Positions 26,566 through 35,888 of a stretch of DNA of 64,000 bases are shown here, piece by piece. A model generated the notes under the pieces. It had not been told where the DNA came from. It was given only the letters and a program-made list of their open reading frames with translations, and ran no database searches. The stretch's first letter is position 1. Every line of letters begins with the position of its first letter. The position numbers and the translations under genes were made by a program. The stretch is from Flagellimonas flava (GTDB lineage Bacteria > Bacteroidota > Bacteroidia > Flavobacteriales > Flavobacteriaceae): contig NZ_FQWL01000004.1 of NCBI RefSeq assembly GCF_900129665.1, positions 62,001-126,000 on the forward strand, read 5' to 3'.

Positions 26566-27135
26566 TTAAGGGTTTTGACCATCCCCATAGATAGCTTCGC
26601 TGATTGTTTCAAAATCCTCCACCCGTATGTTCCCTTTGGTGGGAATCATGTTTTGCCATACCCAGTTGTAGTGTTCAATCACTTTTTGGGCGGGCAAATG
26701 GGGTCGGTCTCCTGTGGTATGCCCATCAGCCACCACGGTAATGTTATAATCCTTGGCCAAGGCAGATTGTATGGTGGCCTCCACACAAAAGTCTGTAGCG
26801 CAGCCTGTGATCAGCAGTTCTTGGGTTCCCCAAGTCGTCAACAACTCTTGGAGTTTGGATCTATAGAAGACATCGTTGGCATATTTGTCCAGCAAGGTGT
26901 CTGTGGGTTCGGTTTGGAGTTCGTCCAACAGCTCCCAATCCCAGTCGTTTTTTTCAAACTCGCTCGTTCCAGTGCCATCGTGCTGTATGATCACCACGGG
27001 CCAACCCTTTTGCCGAAACAGCTCTGCCAATGTGTTGATACGGGCTAATACGCCCTCGGTATCAAAACGAGGGGTTTTGGGCGTAAAAGAGCCTTTTTGT
27101 ATATCGATAACGAGTAGGGCTTTGTTGGGTTTCAT
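26566..27135 (-). CDS. Isochorismatase-family cysteine hydrolase
   Basis: A 189-residue hydrolase of the isochorismatase-like fold. LLVIDIQKGSF gives the catalytic Asp, and LLITGCATDFCVEATIQSAL the Cys-containing helix with the cis-peptide turn before it. The family includes nicotinamidases, ureidoacrylate/biuret hydrolases and isochorismatases; without further signature residues the substrate is open. It overlaps the end of the 27132 gene by four bases, so they share a message with the unknown genes downstream. Confidence 0.9.
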   Translation of the reverse strand: MKPNKALLVIDIQKGSFTPKTPRFDTEGVLARINTLAELFRQKGWPVVIIQHDGTGTSEFEKNDWDWELLDELQTEPTDTLLDKYANDVFYRSKLQELLTTWGTQELLITGCATDFCVEATIQSALAKDYNITVVADGHTTGDRPHLPAQKVIEHYNWVWQNMIPTKGNIRVEDFETISEAIYGDGQNP

Positions 27136-27566
27136 TTATTTATTAAATCTTGTGCTTTTTTAATTCCACAACCAATCACAAAAATTCGAGTTCGCATGTC
27201 ATCGATTCCGCCATAGGGAATTATATCAGACCAATATTCAATTTTGCGGTTTCTTAATTCCTTCAAAACTCTTTCAGCTTCTTCTTTGGATTTGTACATT
27301 CCAATAAAGTTGCGGTTAGCGTGTTCATCCAATATAATCTTATTAAGAGCATACTGAACAGCTTCTTTTTCGGTTGAAAAATATTCCAATATTCGCTTGT
27401 CGCCACGTTCTGTGTAGAACCATTGGAAAAGTCCTCCATTTTTTTCCAAACCAAAACCTTCGTGAATAATATTTCCATTAATGCAATAACTGTTCATTGG
27501 ATAACAGTTGTCCTTTAACCATTTTTCCAATTCAACAATCGTCAGAATATTGATTTCTTTATTCAA
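27132..27566 (-). CDS. Hypothetical protein, 144 aa (non-ATG start)
   Basis: Not recognised. The open frame begins after an in-frame TAG and has no ATG before residue 22, so a TTG at 27566 is the likely start. The protein has a mixed alpha/beta body with GFGLEKNGGLFQWFYTERGD and a C-terminal IRIFVIGCGIKKA-like strand with a Cys. It begins 30 bases downstream of the sulfatase stop and overlaps the isochorismatase gene by four bases. It may also be an older, 5'-shortened gene. Confidence 0.55.
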   Translation of the reverse strand: MNKEINILTIVELEKWLKDNCYPMNSYCINGNIIHEGFGLEKNGGLFQWFYTERGDKRILEYFSTEKEAVQYALNKIILDEHANRNFIGMYKSKEEAERVLKELRNRKIEYWSDIIPYGGIDDMRTRIFVIGCGIKKAQDLINK

Positions 27567-27596
27567 ATCGAGCGCGACCTTTTCATATAAATTAAG

Positions 27597-29363
27597 CTAA
27601 TTCATCTTTTCCATCTCCACCCAAAACGGCATAATATGTTTACCGCCCACTGCATAGTGCGTCAGCAGGTCGCAGTCCATTTTTGGGAGGTATACGTTTT
27701 TTAGTTCCAGCACATCCACTTGGTCTTGGGAGTTTGCCTGATGTTTTACCAAGGTGTTGGCTTCCAAATAGAGTCGGCCACCTGCTTTTAAGGGCTTTAC
27801 AAACTTCATGCGAATATCATAATGGCCTTCTTCAATACTAACCTTCCATGTGCCATAGATTTCTTCTTGATCCCAGATACCGCGTTCCCCTCCGGCATCG
27901 TTCCGGTTGAGGAAAATGGGATTTTCAGCTTTGCTGCCCACAATAATCCGAGGTTGGTTTACCAGGTTTTCGGAAGTGATGAGTTCTTGATAGAGATTAT
28001 CCAACTCCAATTTTAGCGTAGTGGCCTTGGATTTGTCCTCCAGCACTAAATTATGTTGCTCATAAGGGTCGGTTTTGAGATTAAACAGTTCAAAATCCTC
28101 AAGGGCGGCGTTGTAATTGGTCTTTCCCACCAATTTGTAGCCATCTTTTTGCAGGGCCATATTGTAATAGGGTTCGGGATAGCGACGCGTCCAGTAAAAA
28201 AATAGGGAACGGTCTGCCCAATCCACGGTTTTGCCCTGAATCAGGGGCAACAGGCTTTTACCATCAATTTTTCGGTCTTGGGGCAAATCCACTTTACACA
28301 ACTCAGCTAAGGTCGGTAGCACATCAATATGGGCGCTCATGGTCTCAATGTCCTTGTTTTGGGCAAATACCGCTGGATATTTTACATAAAAGGGCACCCG
28401 CACCCCGCCTTGGTACACATTGCCCTTTCGGCCGCGCATCCCCGCCACATAGCGACGCTGCTGCGGGCCATTGTCCGTCATAAAAACCACAAGGGTGTTT
28501 TTGGAGATCTTTAGCTCGTCCAATTTTTTAAAGAGCTTGCCCAGATTATCATCAATATTGGTGACCATGGCATAGATCTTTCTGGCATCTTCCTTGTCTT
28601 TTTCGCTCATTTCCGGGAAAGGGCGGTCGTCTCCGTCAAATCCCGAGGCCGGGTCTATATCCTTGTACTTTTGGTAATATTCATTGGGTACCTGCAGGGG
28701 GGTATGAGGTGCATTAAAGGAGAGATAGCAAAAGAAGGGCGATGCCTTGTTGTTCTCAATAAATTGAATGGCCTGATCCGTAAAAATATCGGAGCAATAG
28801 CCCTCATAGGCCTCTTGTTGGTTGTTGTGCCAAAGCACGGGATCAAAATAGCTGGTATCTCCCTTAAAATAGGTGGTGATATCGCCTACCTGCCCCATAC
28901 CGCCAGAAAGATGGATCACGGATTCGTCAAAACCCTGGTCGCTTGGTCGGCTGGGGTAGTTGTCGCCCAAATGCCATTTGCCAAATACGCCAGTGGTATA
29001 ACCACCCTGTTTGAGCATTTCGGCAATGGTCACCTCGTTGGAGGCCATGATGGCTCCGCCGTTGTAAGTGTCGCGCACGCCCGTGCGCAAGGAGTATCGG
29101 CCGGTCATAAGGCTGGAGCGGGTAGGGGCGCATACCGGGGACACATAAAAGTTGTTGAAGCGGACACTTTCGGTAGCCAATTGGTCAATGACTGGGGTCT
29201 GCACATGCGGGTTTCCGGTAATGCCCAAATCGCCGTAACCCTGGTCATCCGTAATGATGATAATTACGTTGGGGCGTTCTTGTTCTTGGGCGTAAGTCGC
29301 AGTGGTGCATAAAGTCAGGATTGAGAATGCAAGTAGGACTACATTTTCAATTCTTGACTTCAT
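27597..29363 (-). CDS. Secreted arylsulfatase (S1 family)
   Basis: A 588-residue sulfatase with a signal peptide ending ATYAQ. NVIIIITDDQGYGDLG carries the metal-binding Asp pair, and SPVCAPTRSSLMTGR the CxPxR signature in which Cys78 becomes formylglycine in active enzymes. GKWHLG and TDNGPQ are further active-site blocks. The last 120 or so residues form an extra strand-rich domain. It should release sulfate from sulfated glycans or esters in the periplasm, as in many marine flavobacteria. The maturation enzyme is not in the window, and no polysaccharide-utilisation locus surrounds it. Confidence 0.95.
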   Translation of the reverse strand: MKSRIENVVLLAFSILTLCTTATYAQEQERPNVIIIITDDQGYGDLGITGNPHVQTPVIDQLATESVRFNNFYVSPVCAPTRSSLMTGRYSLRTGVRDTYNGGAIMASNEVTIAEMLKQGGYTTGVFGKWHLGDNYPSRPSDQGFDESVIHLSGGMGQVGDITTYFKGDTSYFDPVLWHNNQQEAYEGYCSDIFTDQAIQFIENNKASPFFCYLSFNAPHTPLQVPNEYYQKYKDIDPASGFDGDDRPFPEMSEKDKEDARKIYAMVTNIDDNLGKLFKKLDELKISKNTLVVFMTDNGPQQRRYVAGMRGRKGNVYQGGVRVPFYVKYPAVFAQNKDIETMSAHIDVLPTLAELCKVDLPQDRKIDGKSLLPLIQGKTVDWADRSLFFYWTRRYPEPYYNMALQKDGYKLVGKTNYNAALEDFELFNLKTDPYEQHNLVLEDKSKATTLKLELDNLYQELITSENLVNQPRIIVGSKAENPIFLNRNDAGGERGIWDQEEIYGTWKVSIEEGHYDIRMKFVKPLKAGGRLYLEANTLVKHQANSQDQVDVLELKNVYLPKMDCDLLTHYAVGGKHIMPFWVEMEKMN

Positions 29364-29387
29364 ATTTCTTATGATTTTTGAGGTTGT

Positions 29388-30212
29388 TTACACCGCCACA
29401 ACACCTTTAATATGTGGATGCGGGTCGTAGTTCAACAGTTCAAAATCGTCAAATGTAAAATCGAAGATGTTTTTAACTGAAGGGTTCAATCGCATGGTTG
29501 GCAAAGGTCTTGGCTCCCGACTCAGTTGCAATTCCACTTGCTCTCGGTGGTTGTTGTAGATATGTGCATCCCCGAAAGTGTGGATAAAGTCACCCGGTTC
29601 GTATCCGCAAACTTGGGCCATCATCATGGTAAACAGGGCATAGGATGCGATGTTAAAGGGCACGCCCAAAAAGACATCCGCACTACGCTGGTACAATTGG
29701 CAGGATAATTTCCCATCGGCTACGTAAAATTGGAAGAACGCATGGCAGGGGGGAAGGGCAGCCTTTCCATTGGCCACATTCTCACTAAACGAAATGGAGG
29801 TATCTGGTAAAACGCTGGGATTCCAGGCAGAAACCAACATCCTACGACTGTTTGGATTGGTTTTCAGGGTTTCGATCACCTCTTTTATCTGGTCGATTTC
29901 CTCACTGTTCCAGTTGCGCCATTGATGTCCGTATACCGGGCCCAAATCGCCGTTGTCGTCCGCCCACTCGTTCCAGATGCGCACCCCGTTTTCTTGGAGG
30001 TAACCCACATTGGTATCACCCTTTAAAAACCAGAGCAATTCGTGCACAATAGATTTTAAGTGCAATTTCTTAGTAGTGACCATGGGGAAGCCTTCGGAGA
30101 GATCAAACCGCATTTGATAGCCAAAAACACTGACGGTTCCTGTTCCTGTGCGGTCTCCTTTGGCATTTCCTTCAGTAAGTACGTGTTTGAGTAAGTCGTG
30201 GTATTGTTTCAT
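29388..30212 (-). CDS. thyA: Thymidylate synthase
   Basis: A 274-residue ThyA that makes dTMP from dUMP with methylenetetrahydrofolate. [16 protein letters not shown] carries the catalytic Cys, [18 protein letters not shown] the dUMP phosphate and Asn contacts, and the C terminus ends HIKGVVAV as usual. Length is standard. It lies 24 bases from the sulfatase gene on the same strand but is not functionally linked. folA is elsewhere in the window. Confidence 0.97.
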   Translation of the reverse strand: MKQYHDLLKHVLTEGNAKGDRTGTGTVSVFGYQMRFDLSEGFPMVTTKKLHLKSIVHELLWFLKGDTNVGYLQENGVRIWNEWADDNGDLGPVYGHQWRNWNSEEIDQIKEVIETLKTNPNSRRMLVSAWNPSVLPDTSISFSENVANGKAALPPCHAFFQFYVADGKLSCQLYQRSADVFLGVPFNIASYALFTMMMAQVCGYEPGDFIHTFGDAHIYNNHREQVELQLSREPRPLPTMRLNPSVKNIFDFTFDDFELLNYDPHPHIKGVVAV

Positions 30213-30229
30213 GCTACATGCTACTAATT

Positions 30230-30337
30230 CGTCATTTCGAGTGTCCCAAAGCTTTGCTTGGGACGTATCGAGAAATCTTTGCTGGGAAAGCCCTGTTTTC
30301 GATACTAAACCCTTTCAGGATTTCACTCAAACTGACG
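30230..30337. repeat. Nested-palindrome element, REP/MITE-like, about 108 bp
   Basis: CGTCATTTCGAGTG (30230-30243) and CACTCAAACTGACG (30324-30337) are imperfect terminal inverted repeats (12 of 14 pair). Inside them GTATCGA (30265-30271) pairs with TCGATAC (30299-30305), and TCCCAA...TTGGGA forms a hairpin. It lies in the 435-base gap between thyA and the nucleoside transporter. The motif CGTCATTTCGAG looks like a typical dispersed element of flavobacterial intergenic DNA. Confidence 0.65.
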
Positions 30338-30440
30338 GCTTTCTTTTAACCCGTCTAAAATACTTTAAGTCTTAGGTCTTATAAAGTTAATGAAGTTGGA
30401 CTTATGAAGATTTTATTAACGAAAGGGTGCTATTAGTTCA

Positions 30441-30600
30441 TTTTGTCTTGAAACAAAACGAACCAAAAATTCAAGAAGATTCCTAGGAAATTTTTGCGAT
30501 GATATCACAAAACCGCTGGTAAATCCAAACGCTACATGCTCTTTTTTGCTTCGCAAAACGCACTTTCGCTCGATTTACAGCTATTTCTTGTGAATCTTCA
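30441..30600. repeat. Second intergenic palindromic segment, possible repeat remnant
   Basis: TTTTGT (30441-30446) pairs with ACAAAA (30453-30458), and GAAGATTC (30475-30482) pairs with GAATCTTC (30592-30599). With the element at 30230 it fills the gap between thyA and the nucleoside transporter; no protein frame of note is present there. Confidence 0.35.
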
Positions 30601-30647
30601 TTTTACAAAGGACTGGAAAGATGGTAAACCTTTAACCCTTCACCTTA

Positions 30648-32111
30648 TTACCCCAATATCATCCCAGCAATAGTAGCAGAAAGCAATGAGGCTAACGAAC
30701 CGCCTAGTACAGCCCGCATCCCAAATTCAGAAAGGGTTTTACGCTGACCGGGGGCCAAGGAGCCAATACCCCCAATTTGGATACCGATGGAGGCAAAATT
30801 GGCAAATCCGCAGAGCATATAGGTAGCCATGATTACGGATTTGTTATAGGTGAAATGTAGATTGTTGGTCATGGTTTTGAGTTCCGCAAGTTGGATATAA
30901 CCCACAAACTCACTGGCAGCAAGCTTGATTCCCAATAATTGTCCCATCAGCATGATGTCCTCGTTGGCTACGCCAATAAGCCACATAAGGGGAGCAAAGA
31001 CGGTTCCTAAAATGGCTTCCAAGGAAAAACTGTCATAGGCTGAGTTAGCTGCAATCCATCCGTTTAATGTAGTTAAGTCCCCGATCCACCCCAAAATACC
31101 ATTTGCCATGGCTATAAAGGCGATAAAGACCAGCAACATAGCACCTACATTCATGGCCAATTTAAGACCTTCGGTGGTACCATTGGAAATTGCATCCAGA
31201 ATATTGGCGCCAATTTTTTCTGAGGAAACATGAACATCCGTGTTTACTTCTTCTGTTTGGGGATATAGAATTTTTGAAACCACAATGGCGCCCGGCGCTG
31301 CCATTACGGATGCAGCCAAAAGGTGTTTGGCAAAAATCAAACGGAGTGCTGGGTCATCGCCACCTAAAAATCCGATGTAAGCCGCCAGAACCGCTCCGGC
31401 CACGGTGGCCATTCCACCAATCATGACCAGCAGAATCTCGGACTTGTTCATTTTCTCTAAATAGGCCTTGATAAGCAAAGGTGCCTCGGTCTGACCTAAA
31501 AAAATATTTCCCGCAATGGAAAGACTTTCCGCCCCAGATATTCCCAAGGATTTAGATAACAACCAGGCCAATGCTCGCACCACTTTTTGAATGATCCCTA
31601 AATAAAAGAGTACCGAGGTCAATGCCGAAAAGAAAATGATGGTGGGCAGTACCTGAAAGGCAAAAATGAAGCCGAAGGTATCCATATCCACAACAAGGCC
31701 TTCGAATAAAAACTTGCTTCCAACTCGAGTGAAATCAAGAATACTAACGAAAACCTGTCCAATTTTTTCAAAGAGGAGTTGGATAAATGGCACTTTGAGA
31801 ACCCCAATGGCAATCAATAGCTGTAATCCCAATCCAATACCTACGGTTTTCCAGTTGATGGCTTTTCTATTCGCACTAAAAAGAAAGGAAATCAGGATTA
31901 AAACACCCATCCCCAAAATGCCGCGCCAAAGGGTATTAACGGTAAATCCTTGATTGGGCACCAATTGTGGGGTTTCCTTTGGAGTGATATCGTCTATGGT
32001 AGTGGTGTCAACTGCCGAGGCCAGGGAATCGACAGGAATCAGGTCCTGCGCAAAACTGACGGAACAAAACAACAGTAAGAGTACAAGGAAACGCTTGGTG
32101 AGCTTTGGCAT
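30648..32111 (-). CDS. CNT-family nucleoside transporter
   Basis: A 487-residue concentrative nucleoside transporter (NupC-like), coupling nucleoside uptake to H+ or Na+. GNIFLGQTEAPLLIKAYLEK and the later SEFVGYIQLA and CGFANFASIGIQIGG are the substrate-binding helix-turn motifs of the family. Unusually, the transporter core (from about residue 55) is preceded by a cleavable signal peptide (LLLLFCSVSFAQ) and an acidic, Thr/Pro-rich segment. It precedes the bifunctional nuclease gene by nine bases in gene order, so both probably share a promoter upstream of 32753. Confidence 0.93.
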   Translation of the reverse strand: MPKLTKRFLVLLLLFCSVSFAQDLIPVDSLASAVDTTTIDDITPKETPQLVPNQGFTVNTLWRGILGMGVLILISFLFSANRKAINWKTVGIGLGLQLLIAIGVLKVPFIQLLFEKIGQVFVSILDFTRVGSKFLFEGLVVDMDTFGFIFAFQVLPTIIFFSALTSVLFYLGIIQKVVRALAWLLSKSLGISGAESLSIAGNIFLGQTEAPLLIKAYLEKMNKSEILLVMIGGMATVAGAVLAAYIGFLGGDDPALRLIFAKHLLAASVMAAPGAIVVSKILYPQTEEVNTDVHVSSEKIGANILDAISNGTTEGLKLAMNVGAMLLVFIAFIAMANGILGWIGDLTTLNGWIAANSAYDSFSLEAILGTVFAPLMWLIGVANEDIMLMGQLLGIKLAASEFVGYIQLAELKTMTNNLHFTYNKSVIMATYMLCGFANFASIGIQIGGIGSLAPGQRKTLSEFGMRAVLGGSLASLLSATIAGMILG

Positions 32112-32120
32112 GCAATGTTC

Positions 32121-32753
32121 TTATTTACGTTTGGAGATTTCGTCCCGTAATTTGGCAGCCTTTTCGTAGTCTTCATTGGCCACTGCCTTATCCAATTCTT
32201 TATGCAATTCCTCTAGGGTCATTTCCCGATATCCTTGGGACGACGCACCTGATTCTATCTCAACGGTCTCGCCTTCCTGTAGGATCTCATCTACCACAAT
32301 GCTATCATCCTCCTCGTTTTCCTCATTTTCCTTGGAAGAGAATTTTAAATAGATTCCTGCCTTGTCCAAGATGGTCTTGTAGGTAAAAATTGGGGCATCA
32401 AAACGAAGTGCGAGTGCTATCGCATCGCTGGTTCTGGCATCTACAATTTCCTCCACTTTATCCCGCTCGCAAATAATACTGGAATAGAAAACACCATCCA
32501 CTAATTTGTGTATGATGACCTGCTTGACCACGATTTCAAACCGATCCGCAAAATTCTTGAACAGATCATGTGTCAGCGGCCTTGGCGGTTTTATTTCCTT
32601 CTCAAGTGCAATGGCAATGGATTGGGCCTCAAAGGCCCCTATAACGATGGGGAGCTTTCTGTCCCCTTCAACCTCATTCAAAATAAGGGCATATGCGCCA
32701 TTTTGGGTCTGGCTATAGGATATTCCCTTTATTTTTAAACGTACTAAGCTCAT
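32121..32753 (-). CDS. Bifunctional nuclease (DUF151) with C-terminal UVR motif
   Basis: A 210-residue protein. Residues about 1-150 are the BFN/DUF151 domain (LPIVIGAFEAQSIAIALE, DARTSDAIALALRFDAPIF). The C terminus MTLEELHKELDKAVANEDYE plus KAAKLRDEISKRK is a UVR (UvrB/C-binding) helical hairpin, a fusion that is normal in Bacteroidota. DUF151 proteins have been reported to have DNase and RNase activity in a plant homologue; bacterial function is unclear. It is upstream of the nucleoside transporter gene with a nine-base gap. Confidence 0.93.
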   Translation of the reverse strand: MSLVRLKIKGISYSQTQNGAYALILNEVEGDRKLPIVIGAFEAQSIAIALEKEIKPPRPLTHDLFKNFADRFEIVVKQVIIHKLVDGVFYSSIICERDKVEEIVDARTSDAIALALRFDAPIFTYKTILDKAGIYLKFSSKENEENEEDDSIVVDEILQEGETVEIESGASSQGYREMTLEELHKELDKAVANEDYEKAAKLRDEISKRK

Positions 32754-32841
32754 ATCATCCTCCTAAAAGCAAAAAGGCCCTTCAAATAAGTGGCATCACC
32801 ATTATCTGAACAGCCCCTTGCAAAAGGCAAATTAACAAAAT

Positions 32842-33810
32842 TTAAGTGTTCTGGGCTTTAAATTCCTTTAATTTTTCGATGAGTTCGGGCACCACTTCAA
32901 AGGCGTCACCAACGATTCCATAATCCGCTGCCTTAAAGAAGGGAGCTTCCGGGTCATTATTAATGACCACTTTGGTTTTGGAGGCACTTACCCCAGCTAA
33001 ATGCTGAATGGCACCTGAAATTCCGACTGCAATGTACAGGTTACTGGCAACAGGTTTACCGGTTTGGCCAACGTGTTCACCATGCGGACGCCATCCTAAG
33101 TCGGAAACAGGCTTAGAGCAAGCTGTTGCTGCGCCCAAAACATCGGCCAATTCCTCTATCATACCCCAATTTTCTGGGCCTTTTAGCCCTCTTCCTCCGG
33201 ATACCACAATATCGGCATCGGCGATGGTGGCCTTTCCTACCACTTTATCCACCTCGACAGACTTGGTGGTAAAATCGGAGTCGCCTAGTGATGGGGAAAA
33301 ATCCTCCACGGAGGCAGAGCCACTGTTTTCATGGATACCATAGGCGTTATTGGAGACTCCTATGATTTTAATATCTGAGCTGATTTCAGTATGGGCGAAA
33401 CCCTTGTTACTAAAGGCGGTTCGTTTTACCATAAAAGGAGAGGTGCTTTCTGGAGCTGCTACCACGTTCGGCACATAACCTCCGTTAACTTTGGCAGCGA
33501 GAATGGGCGCCAAAAATTTGGTATCGGCACTTGAACTCAATACAATGACTTTGGCACCTTCAGCTTCGGCAGCCTGGGCCAACACATTGGCATAGGCCTT
33601 GGCGTTGAACGTATCCAAATCGCCATTGCTTACTTTTAAAACTTTTGAAACTCCATAGTTTCCAAGGGTTGCATCGTCCTCTGCATTTACGCTAACGGCT
33701 GTTACTGTTCCACCCAAGTCTTGCGCCACTTTATGGGCGTATGAAGCCACTTCAAAAGCACTCTTTTTAAACTTTCCTTTATCGGATTCTGTATATACTA
33801 ATACTGACAT
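32842..33810 (-). CDS. etfA: Electron transfer flavoprotein alpha subunit
   Basis: A 322-residue FAD-binding ETF alpha subunit. The C-terminal domain shows [19 protein letters not shown] and [20 protein letters not shown] followed by [19 protein letters not shown], the FAD pocket of this family. The N-terminal half is the alpha/beta fold shared with the beta subunit. With EtfB it carries electrons from acyl-CoA dehydrogenases to the quinone pool through ETF-ubiquinone oxidoreductase. It starts 19 bases after etfB. Confidence 0.97.
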   Translation of the reverse strand: MSVLVYTESDKGKFKKSAFEVASYAHKVAQDLGGTVTAVSVNAEDDATLGNYGVSKVLKVSNGDLDTFNAKAYANVLAQAAEAEGAKVIVLSSSADTKFLAPILAAKVNGGYVPNVVAAPESTSPFMVKRTAFSNKGFAHTEISSDIKIIGVSNNAYGIHENSGSASVEDFSPSLGDSDFTTKSVEVDKVVGKATIADADIVVSGGRGLKGPENWGMIEELADVLGAATACSKPVSDLGWRPHGEHVGQTGKPVASNLYIAVGISGAIQHLAGVSASKTKVVINNDPEAPFFKAADYGIVGDAFEVVPELIEKLKEFKAQNT

Positions 33811-33829
33811 AATTTTTTTCTTGGGTTTC

Positions 33830-34576
33830 TTAAATTACTTTGGCTTCGCTATGCAATAAATTGACCAACTCACCTACATTTCCTGCATCCACAAGTTTAA
33901 CGGGGCCTTTGGCCGCTGGTTTTTCAAATTTCTGATCCTGGGTGGGTTTTGGGGCATCCACAGGTTCCACAACATTCAAAGCTTTCTTTCTTGCCATCAT
34001 AATGCCTCGCATATTAGGGATGCGAAGATCACTTTCTTCTACCAAACCTTTTTGTCCTCCAATGACCAGAGGTAGGCTGGTGCTGATTTTTTCCTTACCC
34101 CCGTCAATCTCCCGGGTTGCGGTAGCACTGTTTCCGTCCACTTCAAGTCCAATACAGGTGTTTACAAAATTCATATCCAACAAGGTGGCCAAAATACCTG
34201 GAACCATTCCACCATTATAATCGATGGACTCCCTTCCTGCAATGACAAGGTCATAGCCGCCATTTTTAACTACTTCTGCAAGTTGTCGGGCAACAAAAAA
34301 TCCGTCCGTGGGTTCCGCGTTGATTCGGATGGCCTCATCGGCCCCAATGGCAAGTGCCTTTCTAATGGTAGGCTCGGTTTGTGCCCCGCCAACGGTGGCC
34401 ACATGAACCGCGGCTCCTTGTTTTTCCTTGAACCACATGGCGCGGGTCAATCCAAATTCGTCATTCGGATTAATCACAAATTGAACCCCGTTTGTATCAA
34501 ACTTGGTGTCCCCTTCCGTGAAATTGATTTTGGAAGTGGTATCCGGTACGTTGCTAATGCAAACTAATATCTTCAT
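33830..34576 (-). CDS. etfB: Electron transfer flavoprotein beta subunit
   Basis: A 248-residue ETF beta subunit. The family marks are [30 protein letters not shown], and the AMP-binding/recognition-loop region [19 protein letters not shown] and [15 protein letters not shown]. It is the first gene of etfBA and is divergent from pdhB. A perfect 28-bp palindrome lies 45 bases upstream of its start, so an operator that governs etfBA, pdhB or both is likely. Confidence 0.97.
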   Translation of the reverse strand: MKILVCISNVPDTTSKINFTEGDTKFDTNGVQFVINPNDEFGLTRAMWFKEKQGAAVHVATVGGAQTEPTIRKALAIGADEAIRINAEPTDGFFVARQLAEVVKNGGYDLVIAGRESIDYNGGMVPGILATLLDMNFVNTCIGLEVDGNSATATREIDGGKEKISTSLPLVIGGQKGLVEESDLRIPNMRGIMMARKKALNVVEPVDAPKPTQDQKFEKPAAKGPVKLVDAGNVGELVNLLHSEAKVI

Positions 34577-34620
34577 ATGTCGTAGCTATTTATCGCCTCA
34601 AAGATAGCTATAAAAATCCT

Positions 34621-34648
34621 AAATTTATTATGCATGCATAATAAATTT
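34621..34648. promoter_or_regulatory. 28-bp perfect palindrome between etfB and pdhB, candidate operator
   Basis: The half-site AAATTTATTATGCA is followed at once by its exact reverse complement, giving 14+14 bases with no mismatch or spacer. It is in the 175-base divergent gap, 45 bases from the etfB start and upstream of the likely pdhB promoter. Long symmetric sites centred on TGCA suit a dimeric TetR/FadR-type repressor; the regulator is not in the window. Confidence 0.7.
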
Positions 34649-34675
34649 TGTTCTTTTTTTTAGTTTCACCTCCTA

Positions 34676-34704
34676 TTTTGTTCAATAGTATTTTGCTATT
34701 TTTG
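34676..34704 (+). promoter_or_regulatory. Promoter of pdhB (Bacteroidota type)
   Basis: TTTTG (34676-34680) and TATTTTTG (34697-34704, the TAnnTTTG box) with a 16-base spacer. The expected RNA start near 34710 leaves a leader of about 40 bases to the pdhB ATG. Confidence 0.6.
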
Positions 34705-34751
34705 CGTGCGTTTTTAACCGCACTTACTAATCTTAAATTAGGTACGATTTA

Positions 34752-35729
34752 ATGAAAACACTACAGTTTAGGCAAGCAATAGCCGAGGCCATGTCGGAAG
34801 AGATGCGCAGGGATGATACCATTTATTTGATGGGTGAGGAAGTTGCCGAGTACAATGGAGCTTACAAGGCCTCCAAAGGTATGTTGGACGAGTTTGGACC
34901 AGAAAGGGTGATCGATACCCCCATATCTGAACTAGGTTTCGCTGGAATTGGTGTGGGGTCTGCCATGATAGGCAATCGACCCATTATTGAATTCATGACC
35001 TTCAACTTCTCCCTCGTGGGAATTGACCAAATCATCAATAACGCGGCCAAGATCAGACAAATGTCTGCAGGACAGTTTCCCTGCCCAATTGTGTTCCGTG
35101 GGCCTACAGCTTCCGCCGGACAGCTAGCGGCCACACACTCCCAAGCTTTTGAAAGTTGGTATGCCAACTGCCCTGGATTGAAAGTTGTTGTACCGTCTAA
35201 TCCGGCAGATGCCAAAGGTTTGTTGAAATCGGCCATCCGAGATGACGACCCAGTAATTTTTATGGAATCCGAGCAGATGTATGGGGATAAAGGTGAAGTG
35301 CCGGAAGGGGAATATACCATTCCTTTAGGTGTGGCTGAAATCAAAAGGGCAGGTACGGACGTGACCATCGTTTCCTTCGGAAAAATAATCAAGGAAGCTT
35401 ACAAAGCGGCAGATGAACTTGAAAAAGAAGGTATAAGTTGTGAGGTTATCGATTTACGTACGGTACGTCCAATGGATCACAAAACCATTTTGGATTCAGT
35501 AAAGAAAACCAATCGCATGGTCATCCTAGAGGAGGCATGGCCATTTGGGAACGTAGCTACTGAAATTATCTATCATGTTCAGGACAAAGCTTTTGACTAT
35601 TTGGATGCTCCAATCGTGAAAATAAATACAGCAGATACTCCCGCACCATACTCACCTGTGTTGTTGGCCGAGTGGTTGCCAAATCATCAGGATGTGATTA
35701 AAGCTGTTAAGAAAGTGTTATATAAATAA
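34752..35729 (+). CDS. pdhB: Pyruvate dehydrogenase E1 component, beta subunit
   Basis: A 325-residue transketolase-like subunit. DDTIYLMGEEVAEYNGAYKA and the following GPERVIDTPISELGFAGIGV form the thiamine-diphosphate/dimer part, FMTFNFSLVGIDQIINNAAK is a conserved family block, and IDLRTVRPMDHKTILDSVKK with EEAWPFGNVATE belongs to the C-terminal domain. The length equals E1-beta of the E1-alpha2beta2 type. E1-alpha and E2 are not adjacent; the gene stands alone between a promoter and a terminator. Divergence from etfBA across a palindrome suggests shared carbon control. Confidence 0.96.
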   Translation: MKTLQFRQAIAEAMSEEMRRDDTIYLMGEEVAEYNGAYKASKGMLDEFGPERVIDTPISELGFAGIGVGSAMIGNRPIIEFMTFNFSLVGIDQIINNAAKIRQMSAGQFPCPIVFRGPTASAGQLAATHSQAFESWYANCPGLKVVVPSNPADAKGLLKSAIRDDDPVIFMESEQMYGDKGEVPEGEYTIPLGVAEIKRAGTDVTIVSFGKIIKEAYKAADELEKEGISCEVIDLRTVRPMDHKTILDSVKKTNRMVILEEAWPFGNVATEIIYHVQDKAFDYLDAPIVKINTADTPAPYSPVLLAEWLPNHQDVIKAVKKVLYK

Positions 35730-35754
35730 CTTACATATATTTGTACGGTATATT

Positions 35755-35789
35755 AGCCTCGTCAACTAAAAGTTGATGGGGCTTTTTTT
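35755..35789 (+). terminator. Terminator after pdhB
   Basis: A 12-pair stem from AGCCTCGTCAAC (35755-35766) to GTTGATGGGGCT (35772-35783), two G-U pairs, five-base loop, then seven T. Confidence 0.88.
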
Positions 35790-35888
35790 AAGGAACAGTT
35801 TTTGATAGGAAATTACTTTTAAAACCAAAAATGACCATGAATGTGTGAAAAATCCGGCTAGATTTTTCCACGGTGTGCATATCAGAAC

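Noticed and set aside
27597..29363. Polysaccharide-utilisation locus around the sulfatase
   Set aside because: No SusC/SusD pair, glycoside hydrolase or other sulfatase is found nearby.
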